A stretch of 64,000 nt of DNA from assembly GCF_014356525.2 (NCBI RefSeq), contig NC_052506.1, positions 25,542,372-25,606,371 on the forward strand, given 5' to 3'. The DNA is from Nilaparvata lugens. Taxonomy: Eukaryota; Arthropoda; Insecta; Hemiptera; Delphacidae. This document shows positions 13,394-52,859 of the stretch, piece by piece; position 1 is the stretch's first letter; every line of letters starts with the position of its first letter. The notes under the pieces were generated by a model, which was given only the letters and a program-made list of their open reading frames with translations, was not told the DNA's origin and ran no database searches. A program made the translations under genes and the position numbers.

Positions 13394-13788
13394 AAAGTGA
13401 GGTCCACGTTATTATGTTAGTGGAGAAAGATACGAGAAAAGTTTTGCCGATTGTCAGCCTTGCCACTGCCTTCCTGTAAAGGGGAGCTGATACCGGTATA
13501 TCTGATGTAATATTAACTATAGTAGGCCTATTCATTTTTTATTAAAATAATCAAATATATTTCATTCTTCAAGGAAATATATTTTTGAATAATTATCAAA
13601 TAATAAATTGTCATGATTGATATAAAATATTTTGTTAATTGATTATATTTCTACATTGTTGAAACACGATCTGGCAACGTCGCGAATCTTGAAAGGTATA
13701 GCGCAATCTGCTTTGTCGAATGATAGATAGACAAGGATAGCAACACAAATGTTAATTAAATACTGCCATTATAACGTGGACCTCACTA
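13394..13788. mobile_element. mariner-type MITE, copy 2
   Basis: This has the same terminal repeats as the copy at 8933-9293 (AGTGAGGTCCACGTTA...TAACGTGGACCTCACT), in the opposite internal orientation. It shares internal phrases such as GATAGACAAGGATAGCAACA with the reverse complement of copy 1. Confidence 0.8.
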
Positions 13789-13975
13789 AAGGCCCTACAC
13801 TGGAGTTCTGTTACCCGTTACCATTGGACCAATACTGACGAATTACTGGATAGACGGATTTATTGCTACTTGGTTTTTCTGAATATGTCACTAGGCCTAC
13901 TAGATACATGCACTATAATAATTACACTGTGAATAGGAATAGGATATCAACTACTGTCTGAAATTTAAATGATTT

Positions 13976-14176
13976 AGGGCCGTTTGCACAGTCAAAGCTT
14001 AAATTGAATTTAATCAGCTGGTGGCTTAAACTCAAAATGAATCACATTATAACGAACGAGACTTGATATGGATTTAATCAATACCTACTATTACTTCTAT
14101 TAAGTAATAGTAGGTATTGATTTAATCCAGTTTAAAATTAAATTTAGCTTAAACTAATACTATGCAAACGGCTTTT
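13976..14176. mobile_element. MITE with long terminal inverted repeats
   Basis: The left end GCCGTTTGCACAGTCAAAGC, with TTAAATTGAATTTAAT following, is the inverse of the right end ATTAAATTTAGCTTAAACTA followed by TATGCAAACGGC. The centre is a near-perfect palindrome, ATACCTACTATTACTT / AAGTAATAGTAGGTAT. Confidence 0.75.
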
Positions 14177-15559
14177 CGGAGAGTAATTGTTAAAAAATGA
14201 ACCTTGTATACAATGTTGATATTTATCAGAATTATGGTTAAATCTGACAGCAGTTCAAGGTTTTAATGTATCTTATTTATCATTTAAATTAGAGTTAATC
14301 ATAAAATTTACATGGTGACAGAGTGTTTAATAAATATTTCATAGATTTAGTATGATACTATAATATGATAATTAGTATGATACAATTAGTATTTACTTAG
14401 AAATAAGTCTTAATCACTACTCTAATGAAGAATCATTTATCTACTTGCCGCTATGGAGAAGTCTACTAATCAATAGGCTACTGAATAAGAAATTGAAGTA
14501 GATTGGATCTCAATTTGTGTCACTTTTATGTGTGGTTTTGAGGTGGAATAATATTTTTGGAGGGTTTCTATCGCTTAGGAGTACCCTACTATGATCGTTT
14601 GTAAAAGGCAAGTACCGTATATTGTTTTTGTAATTGCATGTCTACAGTTTGTTAATGGAAAATTGTTTAATTAATTATTGATAATTACTGATTGTATTCA
14701 TCAATAGTACAAATTGCTTAAAAAAGATACAATTAGTAGGCTATCTAGATGACAGTTTTGTTCATCTATTTGTACTGAGTTAATTATCAAAGCACCTTAT
14801 ATTTATAAATAAAAATGAAAAGTACATCAACATAATAAATCTCAAATTAATAAAATTGGTAACAAGTAGGATACCGTACTCTATTTATTTTGCCAGTTAC
14901 CTATTTATAGCCATAATCTTTCAAAAGTGAAGTAGGCTATAATGTTTACGAATTTTTCAAGTCATTTTATTATCAGAAATAATCCACCGTAATGAGTCTA
15001 AATTACTAGGGGATGTTTTATAACTATAATCAGGCTATTTTCATGTTGTTCATAATCTTTCTGAAACTGTTCGTTCATAGGCCTACACTATTAATATTAT
15101 CAACCGCCTTATATCAAACGTTATCCACACCATAAGTTGGAATTATCAAAAGTTGTAATAATTTTTTATGCAGATAGATAGCCTACAGAAATTAAGTTAA
15201 CATGAAACATGGTAATACTAATCAATTGAAAGTGAACTGTAGCTGGAATGTTGAATATTTGAGCTACGCCCGGTCTACACTAGATACCAGTTTTGACAAC
15301 ATCAGTTACTATAATATTATAAAGATGTAGATATATATACAAGGATAGGTACTCTTCATAGTCTACAGTAACTGTAATTCTGAACAGCCTCAAATAAATA
15401 ATAATGTAGACTTGCTCTAACGCAGTCCACTCGTAGGCTACATCAAAACATTCCTAAGATAAACGTTAGTATGTGAAATTTCATCGATTGCAGTCTCCAA
15501 TTTGAAAAAATGAGCGTATGTCAAGTGAAGCTCCTATTTGTATATGATCATAGAAAAAA
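14177..15559. other. AT-rich stretch upstream of the kinase gene, nothing assigned
   Basis: No convincing ORF. If the HRI gene has a further 5' coding exon it may lie here or earlier, but I could not identify one by eye. Confidence 0.4.
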
Positions 15560-15749
15560 TATAGCATAAGAAGATATCCCATGGTATAGGTAGATTATGT
15601 TCCTATTTTTAAAAATTTTTGTCAACTCAAGCCGACTACTGTCTATCATTACTGTTTTGCTGGGGTGAGAGTGGAAGAATGGCACAGTATGAGAGACTAT
15701 ACCAGCGTCACATAACTTCACGAAAAAGAACTACTGGCACTATTGTAAC

Positions 15750-16661
15750 CTGGTCATATGGGACATATATATGAATCATATATTTATCTCATATTGATCA
15801 GGATTTTAGAGTTTTCAAATTAAAAGTTCAATGAACAGTATTTTGTCTTTGAACAATCTTTGTCATCGACAGAAAGATTGTTTATTTTATTTGTTGTCAA
15901 TATTAAGGTTAGCTTCTCTCTGTTTCTAATAACAAACGTGCCGCTTGTGCGACAGATAGAAATATGTACTTGAGATGGCTTGTAATTTAAAAATCTGGTG
16001 TGGCGCACTCACACATCTTTCCTTGCCGTTATGAAAATTGATCACCTGAAGCTAGTGTTCCCGCGCATCTCAAGTCTACTATTCAAAGATTTGAGCCAGC
16101 TGGTGACAGGGCAATAACGTTGGGACACATGAGGTCTGCTATCTCTTAATTAATAGTGAATCATTTAATAGAATCAACAGTTGCCAACAGTTTGCAATTG
16201 GATAATCACATTTTCTCAAATTTCGAGCTTATTTTTAATTGTAGGTGAAAATGTTACTGAACATTAATTGTAGATATTCTCATTCTCAATCTTTTCCACA
16301 CCAAATTTTTGGTTTAAATTGTATCTGGAGCCTGATAATTGAGATTCTAAAATCAAACTTTGCATAGATGGGGGCGGAGCTCCTGAAATTTTTACAGATA
16401 TGTGACTTGTGGCAGTTGATAGAGCTTATCAATGACTATTTTAGGTATAACTTTAATCAAAATCGTTGGAGCCGTTTTCGAGAAAATCGCGAAAAACCCT
16501 GTTTTTGCCAACATTTTCGTCATTTTATCCGCCATCTTGAATCGCATTTGATCGAAATTGTTCGTGTCAGATCATTATATTGTAAGGACCTTACGTTCCA
16601 AATTTCGAGTCATTCAATTAATTGGGAGATGAGATATCGTGTACACAGACGCACATACACC

Positions 16662-16738
<77 letters not shown>

Positions 16739-16931
16739 CAATACCCAAAAACCACGTTTTTGGACTCAGGGGACCTTGAAACGTATAGAAATTTGTAAAT
16801 TGGGGTACCTTAATTTTTTTGGAAAGCAATACTTTCCTATCTATGGTAATAGGGCAAGGAAAGTAAAAACTCTAAAATCCTGATCAATATGAGATGAATA
16901 TGATTCATATATATGTCCCATATGACCAGGT
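15750..16931. mobile_element. Inner inverted-repeat element enclosing repeat A
   Basis: Terminal arms of about 60 bp, starting CCTGGTCATATGGGACATAT and running to CTGATCAATATGAG in reverse, sit at 15750-15815 and 16866-16931. Between them lies an almost full copy of repeat A (15991-16869). Confidence 0.7.
15991..16869 (+). repeat. Repeat family A, copy 2 with (CA)n
   Basis: Reverse-orientation counterpart of 1116-2005. The internal microsatellite is (CA)n at about 16663-16735. The 171-codon ORF across this copy is a translation of the repeat and microsatellite, not a gene. Confidence 0.75.
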
Positions 16932-17119
16932 GACACTATCGGCTTGAGTTAAAATTGAAAATTGGAACATGAACGCCCTACACCATGGGATATCTTCTTG
17001 TGATATCTTCTCTCTATGATATGATTCAAATTATTGTGAATAGATAAACGATTATCACTGACTGTTTCTACCAATCATTGATTTATTTCAAAACAATAAA
17101 ATGTTTAATTTGCTTGCAG

Positions 17120-44980
<27,861 letters not shown>

Positions 44981-45039
44981 TTAGATTAGACTAATTTGTA
45001 CTAAAATGTAAGCAGGTTTTGTTTTGGTAAAAAACTTAA

Positions 45040-45690
45040 TTGCACCAGCCTTATTGTGAAAACATAATGACTTGGACTGGACTCTGTGTTTGTTGAGGGC
45101 GGTGTGAGCCAATCGCCCTTGGCGTACCATCTTCTCAAATATTTTTCGGCTGTTGAGGCCTTATTCGTGTGCAATCGACCGTTTGAGAGTCCTCTAGAAG
45201 ATCATAAACACAATTATTGCAGATTTTTATATGACATCATGTTCTGGTTGGACATCAAACTCGTTCAATTTATCTAAACAGGTACATAGGTACTTGACGA
45301 AAGTTGATTGAATTGAACAGCACACTGATGCTTCTGGGCATTATGTCGTAGTTATCAGGTGTGCCATCCATGGTGAACGATTTGCCAATGTGCGATATTC
45401 CACACTTGAACAACAGGCCATTTTTACCAGCGATCAGTTTCTGCACCAATGGCAGAGAGGTTTCTGTCAACACCTGATCTTGATTGGCCGATTCATCAAA
45501 AATACTTTTGAATGTGAAGCGCATTTGTTTTTGGATTGGTTTCTACGGTTTTGCAGATTCGACGCTTAGTGAGATCGGACTCCCCGATTGTGGAGGCCGG
45601 CGCGGTTTGCATCGGTGAGAGTGAGCTGACTGTTGGCTGCTGGCTGACTCATTCTCGTTCTGCTGAGGTCGCACTCTACAATAGACCTGT
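45040..45690 (-). pseudogene. Kinesin-6-like (KIF23/KIF20) motor fragment, broken
   Basis: Minus-strand pieces of a kinesin motor domain lie in three frames. The first (from 45524) gives RFTFKSIFDESANQ, then PLVQKLIAGKNGLLF, a P-loop GISHIGKS, TMDGTP and IMPRSISVLFNSI. A second piece gives VYDLLED. A third gives a segment like QGRLAHTALNK in place of the switch I region, whose Ser-rich motif is lost (VQSKSL). Stops and frameshifts separate them, and the rest of the motor is missing. KIF23-type order and the GKNGLLF block support the kinesin-6 call. Confidence 0.7.
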
Positions 45691-45946
45691 AAAGGATGTT
45701 TCCCTTTGATATTCTCATTTGATCTAGCTTTCTTTATACTGTAGTGCTTTTAACAGTGTTTGCTTCATCTGCTTAATCGCATACTAGTTTTAATGAACAA
45801 AGGTAAGATTTATATCCACAGCAACAAATGCTGTTGAACTAAACTGCAAAGACCTATAATTAATAAATTAAACTATGAAATCATAAATCAGGCATGCCCC
45901 AACACTTGAACTTAAATTTCAAACTTCCAGCTTCAACTCAAAACTC

Positions 45947-46050
45947 AAGTCAATTGCGCGAGAAATTGTTGCAAAAAGATGACTAAATTACTAAATTGCG
46001 TCAACAACTGACTGCCCTGTCTTCGAAAGACTGATAGAGAAACTAATTCT
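45947..46050 (+). pseudogene. Decayed second copy of the HRI C-terminal coiled-coil exon
   Basis: About 100 bp (AGTCAATTGCGCGAGAAATT through TCTTCGAAAGACTGAT) repeats 44893-44996 with several changes. One change creates GAC TAA within the coiled coil. It lies 1.05 kb after the true exon, with the kinesin fragment between. Confidence 0.88.
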
Positions 46051-46257
46051 CCGTGGAGCAGTCTTTTTAAACTTATCATTGTTACCTTTCTTACTTTGAC
46101 TCTTGAACAAGATAGTTTTTTCTTTTTGACAAAAAGTATCGTTGTATCAACGGACTTGAATTTACTAATCAAAGCAAATTTTCGTGTAAGCCTTTTTCTA
46201 TGAAAACTCTCTTAATATTTTCAACCTACCTAATTTGACACTTGAGTTTGCATACGA

Positions 46258-46790
46258 GTATAAAACCGCTAAGACCAATTACAATGAATGTTTAAATTCA
46301 ATTTTGATTTTAATTATATTGAGTCATACTGATATACGTGGGAATCCGCCTTTATAATGACTGTTAATTTTCGTATTTCGAATACAGTAATCAATTCAGA
46401 AATTTGTTACCACTGAAACATCTTGAATAAAAATTCAATTACGGAGTCAATGTGGAATTTACTCGAAATTAACCCTTTCCAATAATTGTTGTATACAATC
46501 ACCAATGATTCGGGATTCTAATATAACTTTACATAATGTTATCATATATTTTATGAGTAGAACTCTTCAGAAAAAGCCAAAATATTTGAAATATAGATAT
46601 CCATGATGACTGCGAATCTTCTTTGTAAAAATGTGTCAAAAGGAAGAATCACATTTTGAATTCGACAGTACTCTGAAGCTTAATGATTTATATGAGGATT
46701 CGATTCAACAAGACCAAAGATTAGAAAATAGAAAAATAATTTTTCTTCGAAGTAATTACAGTTATAGAAATCTTATAAAAGTCTAGCCAA
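46258..46790 (+). repeat. Segmental duplication, copy A
   Basis: From TAAGACCAATTACAATGA through GTGGGAATCCGCCT, CCATGATGACTGC and AAGACCAAAGATTAGAAAATA, this aligns in order with 51864-52236, 58402-58434 and 59994-60165. Beyond the Helitron the match resumes at 47571. No coding sequence was recognised. Confidence 0.85.
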
Positions 46791-47570
46791 TCTATATAAA
46801 TAAAAATCGAGCTTCAAATTTTGACATTCAATAACTTTTTTATGTGTGTACCTAATTTTATTAATTTTTTTTTAGTTGTGCTTGTTATGTTCAGGAGCAG
46901 GCTTATGGCCTATCAAATTTATTATCCGACTTCAGGACTCTCTCCTACGGTCCTTCAAAGTTCACATAAAATCCTTAAGGGAGAAGATTTGTGAGCCAAC
47001 AGCCGTCGGTAGATCTGTTTTTCTATTTTCTTTCTACTGATTCAGAAAATTTTAATTCTAATAATAATGCCGCGGTACGAACGACGTCCAAACTTGGGTC
47101 GTAGAACTCGAAATTCTGTAAATTTAGAATAAGCACGGGAGAATCAGCAGCAAGATTATATAGCATTCAATTTCCCAGCAAGCTGCATTCAACTATAACT
47201 AAAACTACAAACTGCTGCACAACTAACCAAGCACATAGGAAATCCATATTGAGATATAAATGTAAATACTGATTATTGGATAATTTTCATAAAAATATAG
47301 TGCATCAGATTAAGCTAAGGCTAAGCACACCTGAGGAGGCGCGGCTTGGTGATACAAAATGTTGATCTTATGGAGATTGCCGTACCACAACGTTCCACGC
47401 CATGCCCGATTCAGTGTGTGTGTCTGTGTGAGTGCTTCCATTCAAACCAATAAGCAAGAAGCACCTGGATGCAAAATGCCGCATCGCGCCTCCTCAGGTG
47501 TGCATCCAGCTTAAGTTTGTCATGAGATGCATTAACTATTTGGCGGTACGAAGTTCGCCGGGCCAGCTAG
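46791..47570 (+). mobile_element. Non-autonomous Helitron with precise A|T insertion
   Basis: The element begins TCTATATAAATAAAAATCG and ends GCCGGGCCAGCTAG. It sits between CCAA and TTAT. The paralogous site at 60160-60175 reads CCAATTAT without it, so the ends and the AT target are defined. An ATG at 47067 opens PRYERRPNLGRRTRNSVNL before a stop, which resembles the start of arthropod Helitron Rep/helicase ORFs as I remember them. The 3' half carries a long imperfect inverted repeat (CACACCTGAGGAGGCGCG / CGCGCCTCCTCAGGTGTG). A 5'-truncated copy lies at 498-932. Confidence 0.8.
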
Positions 47571-47639
47571 TTATGTAATAACAAACATTATACGCAACCA
47601 TTATTTTACCCACCAAACAGAAAGCAAACAATAACTTTA

Positions 47640-48140
47640 ATTGTTGAACGTTCAGTCAGGAAACCATGTTGATTTTCAGATAATATTGGTTAAATAAAAT
47701 TGATTGTATATACGTTTATACAGTATATATTCGATTTTTTTGCACATGAGTTCAAATTAGATATAGGCCTGTAATTCGATAAGTTGCTCAATTTACCGCC
47801 TTTCACTCAAGAGTCACTCTTGTTTCATTCCACCTACTTGAAAGCTTGTTTTTATAAATGAAGAGATGTAATAAATATTGAAGAGATTTGATCCAAATTT
47901 CCGAACAGTCCTTGATTATATACGGCGGAATGTTGTATGGCCCACATGATCTTTTAGGTTTCAAATTACTAATGGATTCAACCACCTCATCTACAGTGTT
48001 ATATTTCTGATACCAAAGCTACCGTATCAACTGTGCTACTGATTTCAGCATCTGTTCAAACAAGGTCATCAACGCCAAATGGAGCATCATTGTTATAAAC
48101 TGAAGCAAAATAGATTGCACATTTTTGTGGTACCTACTTC
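47640..48140 (-). pseudogene. LINE reverse transcriptase fragment
   Basis: On the minus strand, LKPKRSCGPYNIPPYIIKDC and SRWNETRV mark the start of an RT domain. Further on, ISENQHGFLTERST matches RT motif 2A. Frames are broken. Confidence 0.7.
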
Positions 48141-48275
48141 ACTAACTAGAATCTTAATAACATTAATCCATATTCGCTAAGTACAGTTATTATTTGCTCT
48201 TTTGTTTTTTATGTAGTTTCAAAAAGTTCTTACATTAGTCTTAGCATCATTCTATATGGCTGTTATATATAGTTA

Positions 48276-48460
48276 CTAGCAGGTAACCCGTGCTTCGCAA
48301 GGGTCTATTTCAAAACTTGACGTACCTAATGAAATCCAGAAGAATTGAAAATAGACCTATAAGAATTATCGGTTGATTAAGAATTTATAAGCAACATTTC
48401 AAATAAATCAGCCCAGTAGTTCAGACGTGATGATGCGTCAAACATAATCTTCCTATACTA
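48276..48460 (-). mobile_element. Helitron-like (or RTE/SINE-like) element, copy 1
   Basis: On the minus strand the end reads GAAGCACGGGTTACCTGCTAG followed by T, like a Helitron CTRR end. A second copy in the same orientation lies at 50093-50310. Both share GTTCAGACNTGATGATGCGTC. Confidence 0.55.
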
Positions 48461-48600
48461 CTTTACACCTGTATACGTGTTCTGACGTTATTTTTGTGAA
48501 TAACGGTTTGCCTGGCTTGGCTGCAGTTGGTAAAGCATGAGTAAAAAATTATACAATTCTGGTTGTGGTTCTTAGAATACAAATTAGACAAAACTCTTAC

Positions 48601-48766
48601 AGGCTCGCCCAGGAGCTCCCGCAATTCACTGCTCTTGGACAATTTATATAAATCTCTAGAACGTGTTATTTCCAAAGATTCGATCATCAATGCTAAATAT
48701 TGCTGTCTAAACCAACTTATTCGGTGAAGAATAAAGTGAGATGGTAATTTTCTTAATACTTCAATA
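48601..48766 (-). CDS. Unidentified exon-like ORF
   Basis: A 55-codon open stretch on the minus strand is bounded by a good acceptor (TATCGAGTTATCAG) and donor (GAGCCT|GTAAGAGT). It encodes VLRKLPSHFILHRISWF, then QQYLALMIESLEITRSRD and ELRELLGEP. Composition is protein-like, with amphipathic charged helices. I do not recognise the family. It may be an exon of a host gene, a gene fragment or part of a transposon ORF. Confidence 0.35.
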
Positions 48767-50092
48767 CTGATAACTCGATAAATAAATATAAGATTGGTCA
48801 TGCATGGAAGTGGGGAAGTAAATAAAGGATACACCATAAAAAATGTGATACATATATTACACAGGAAAATATCAACGAATAAATAAATATAGAAATATAT
48901 AGAGCAACAAGCAAAAAATAGTAAAAATAAGAACAAATATATCAAAAATAAAATATCACAGATTAGCTCACTAGTTTTTTAGCACGAAACATTACCATGT
49001 GCTTTTAAATAATTATTAATCATATGCATTTATTCTATGCAGCTCAGTTATCGACTTGCTGCTGCTTGTCGATTATAAAAATCTCAATATATATCTTCTT
49101 TCCAATAAAAATAAAAATAATCAACTGATAAATCATAAATCTCAAATATAATAATATGTATAGATCTCAGTATATATCTCAGGGCTTAAGGTTCGGCCTC
49201 TGGTGGAATTAGATAAATTAATTTATCCAGTGAACAAGAGCGCTGATCGACCGCTGTCACCGAGTGGGTCGCCTTCATCCTGGACGTGGCGGAAATGAAG
49301 CGAGGCCGCGTGCTGTCCTCTGCGAGGAGGCAGCTGAAGGGCTCCGGCGTGACAGGAGAGAGGACCTCACGCGAAGACGCAACTCTCTGTTCCGAGAAGT
49401 CGCTGACAGAGTTGGAATCAGGAACGCTTGGACTGTAGATGGGAGAATCATGTGGCGCGAGGGAGATAAAATATGTTCGCGTGAGTTGAGTGCGTGTTTG
49501 ATGACCAATTATTTGAACTGTGTAGACTTGAAATATTTTCAGCATTATTACTATTATTTGTAAGTTGAACTCTTATTTTTCATCTTAATATTTTTATTAT
49601 CTTTTTTATTTTATCTTATGTGTCAATTATCAATTTTATATTATCTTTATAATCTTATTATCAGTTATATTATTTTCCAACTATTAAAGTTTCAATATTG
49701 ACCCTCATACTGATTTTCTTTTTCTTCTTAGTTTTCTTTTTTGGATTTATTGTATCTTTTTTTATACAATGGCTCTTAACTGATAATGAATGTTATGTCG
49801 ACTCCTTTCTTGTCATTGTTACTATGGGTGAGATCTTCTCTATTCCATTTGTATGCAAATATCATATTCTTTATCGCCGATAAACCTTCTAAGACAGTTT
49901 CTTCTCGAAGATTATTTCAGAATCGTTTTCGTTTATATCTATAAAAGGCTATTCTAACATATGGTTTAATCATTGGAAATAACAAAATCATATGATAGAA
50001 ATTCAAAAAAGAAAATCTGTTTTACTATTATTGCTTTCTACCTGATTCCACTTAACCTCAATAATATTGTTCTGATAAATTGATAAATATGT

Positions 50093-50310
50093 TATTACTA
50101 GCAGGAACCCGTGCTTGGCAAGGATCTGTTTCAAAACTTGACGTAATGAAATTTTGAAGAATTGAAAATAGGCCTATCACCATCCTTGGTTAATAAAGAA
50201 TCTATATGCAAAATTTCAAGTTAATTAGTACAGTAGTTCAGACATGATGATGCGTCAAACATAATTTCCCTATCCCGTACGTGCATAAGCCAGCTCTTTA
50301 TAGATATAGT
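50093..50310 (-). mobile_element. Helitron-like (or RTE/SINE-like) element, copy 2
   Basis: Same end as 48276 (CACGGGTTCCTGCTAG on the minus strand, followed by T) and the same internal phrases. Confidence 0.55.
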
Positions 50311-50639
50311 TAACGACTGCAAGAGATAGAACTGTGGAACAGAATAGTGGTGAAACTATGATAGCGCCAGAAGTGTCTCAAACACATTAGTAGATACTAC
50401 ATGAAGTTTTTGAAAGTGATTTGAAAAAATGTTAAAACAACAGAACTGAACCCTTATCATTCTACCTTCATTTAGAGACATGTTTTCCAGTTTTGTATTA
50501 TTCATTTAATATTATAATGTTATGTTGCTGTGTTGGTGTGAATGTGGTATGTTTGTCTTTTATGACAAAAAACTTGGATCTTTCAATCTGCCTAGTTTTT
50601 GCCTTCTTCTTCTTCTCTGCGTCATTGATGCCAAAACTA

Positions 50640-51600
50640 TTCTACAACTTGAATGACACAACAGTAGGCTATAGCGATGCTGCCGCACTGAGCAACAGTA
50701 GCGAGCTGCTTAGGCGGGCGGTCACTCCATTTCCCGGCTGACTAATTGCTCATGTGAATGCACAATCCCTCCTCTGTCAATTCGACGAATTCAGGCATGT
50801 GTTCGCAGCCCAGGATTGCGACGTTGTCTTGGCTGAAACCTTTGTTAAGCGCGCACTGCTGCCAAGCCATAAGTTTTCCTCCGATACGTCAATTCCCAAT
50901 AGATCCGAATACATGTTTCTTGAAATTAAATCTCATCAAGTTAAAATGCTGATTGGAGTATGTTATCGATCACCTCATATATGATTCATGAGTAACTTTG
51001 GAGATACTCTGTTGCGTCTTATGGTACCATACAGCCATGTAGCTGTCATGGGAGACATTAACTCTGACTTACTAGGACGCGACACCTATGACAAGAGTCA
51101 ACTCACGACTATGTTTTATACTGGTGGCATGACCCTGCTCCCCCTCCAGGCGACCCATCTTACCACTACCTCTAATAGGCTCTTGGACCAGATTGCTGTT
51201 TGTGATGAGCTGTCGGCTGTTGCCCATGGGCAGATCCCTTTCCCTGCGCTGTCTGCTCATGATATGATTTACCTCGTATATGGCTTGAAAAGTCCAAAAA
51301 CAGAAGCCAAAAATCATTGAATACAGAGATTACAAAAGCATTTAAACTATCGTACCATGAGTTATTCAATGAGGGGATGACATTGAACTGGCAAACCATT
51401 TATGCAACTAATGATGTTAATTACATGGTGAATGAGTTGCATAATGGTGTATCCTATTTATTCAATAAGTATATTCCACTTGTGCAGCGCAGAGTGACAA
51501 GGGATCCTGCTCCATGGATTTCAAGCGAAATACGTCGGATGATGGCCGAGCGCGATCGGTGTACGACGGATCGGGTTGTACAATGCATCGGAAGTCCTAC
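50640..51600 (+). pseudogene. LINE endonuclease and linker, frameshifted
   Basis: LIAHVNAQSLLCQFDEFRHV, DCDVVLAETF, IGVCYRSPHI, VAVMGDINSDLL and ALSAHDMIYL are the sequential blocks of an apurinic endonuclease (Asn, Glu, Tyr, Asp-x-Asn and His motifs). The linker DPAPWISSEIRRMMAERDR follows. Stops lie at 50750 and 50985 and a frame change near 51317. The sequence then jumps to a 3' UTR. Confidence 0.8.
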
Positions 51601-51863
51601 GGATTTCAATAGCTATTCACTATTAAGATTTCTTGATTTTAGTTTTCTGTTTTTTTCTTAATTTATTCAATTTGATTTGTAGTCTATTGATTTAGTTGTT
51701 TCATTTGAATTGTTAATTATTTAATTTTGAATTGTGAAGTATATTATTATTCTTATGTAACTTATAATCGAGGTTCAAGTGGAAGAGGGGGCTCTTTTAT
51801 TGCCTCAACTTCGCCCACATCACTTTCATTGTAAAGTGTAAATACAAGTCATTTATCTATCTA

Positions 51864-52236
51864 TCTAAGACCAATTACAGTGATTGATTAAATCGAATTT
51901 TAATCTTAATTATATTGACAATATTCACTGATACTGTACTGATATGTGGGAATCCGCCTCAGTCATCATCTGTCAAATTACATACATTGACGAACACAGT
52001 AATTGATTCAGAAATAAATGTTATGGAAAATTTGTTACTATACTGAAACATCCATTGATCTTGAATAAAAATTCAATTGCGAATGAATGTGTACTTATTT
52101 GAAATGAACCTTCTTCAATAATTATTGTAAATAATTACCATTGATTTGGAAATCTGATAATTGTACATAACATTATTTTCATCACATATTTTATGAGTAG
52201 GCTAGATATCTTCAGAGAAGCCATATGTTAACTATA
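51864..52236 (+). repeat. Segmental duplication, copy B, first part
   Basis: Aligns with 46258-46594 (GACCAATTACAGTGATTG, ATATGTGGGAATCCGCCT, TTTTATGAGTAG, CTTCAGA). It stops at the TA where the mariner-like element begins. Confidence 0.85.
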
Positions 52237-52859
52237 CAGGGTGATTCATAATTATGGTAAAATAATTTAATACGTGATAGTAGAGGTAAAAATAAGAAAA
52301 AAAGTTCATATAAACATATATCCATAAACGCTTCATTAGCGAGCTATACAGAGTGAAAGATTTCGCCCGGAATTCAGCTCCTCTGGTGAAATACACCGAT
52401 GCTGAATTGTTTGGCGACTAGTTTTTGAGAAACTTATGCTGGATTCATATGGAAAAATATCTGAAAAATTGAATAAAACTAGTCTGGAAGCTGTAGTGTG
52501 AGTAGTTTTTGAGAAAAAAGTTGAAATATGCAAAAAATCTAAGTAGAAAAACACAGACTTCTACGTTTGATGCCCAATAACTTTCTTTAATGACCAGTAA
52601 ACGAATAATTCCTCGCAATAAAAATTGTAGAGAATTTAATTCTGAAAAGAATGATGTAAGCTGTGTTAATTAAATTTAAATAAAAGTTGGATAAAATGTA
52701 TTCTTATGTAGTACATTACACCACAAAAATTTGCTGTTTTATGAGGAGAGAACTAATAACTCATAAGTTGTAAGAGCTGATTGCAAATAAAATATTCGGT
52801 TTTTTATGAAAAGTTTTTTTTTATATGAAAGTAGCATATCTAAATGACATTAAACTTAT

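Larger units (their letters stand above)
15562..17017. mobile_element. Outer inverted-repeat element with nested insertions
   Basis: The left end ATAGCATAAGAAGATATCCC and the right end CCATGGGATATCTTCTTGTGA are inverted repeats. The internal flanks (AACTCAAGCCGA / TCGGCTTGAGTT) continue the palindrome. A related element without insertions lies at 17349-17621. A second inverted-repeat element (15750-16931) is inserted inside this one and itself holds a copy of repeat A. The right end lies about 100 bp from the first recognised HRI exon. Confidence 0.7.
49190..51865 (+). mobile_element. Decayed LINE lacking its RT core
   Basis: An ORF1-like C-terminal piece (about 49255-49480: RRQLKGSGV in one frame, VADRVGIRNAWTVDGRI in another) is followed by a broken endonuclease and linker (50640-51600). 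The element ends in an (ATCT)n tail at about 51850-51865. The Helitron-like element at 50093-50310 is inserted between the two parts. The reverse transcriptase is absent. Confidence 0.65.

Noticed and set aside
16368..16883. 171-codon ORF
   Set aside because: Translation of repeat A and its CA microsatellite; the same frame is broken in the other copy.
52336..52554. 72-codon ORF present identically at 58084-58302
   Set aside because: Both copies lie in the long inverted ends of the mariner-like element; not coding.
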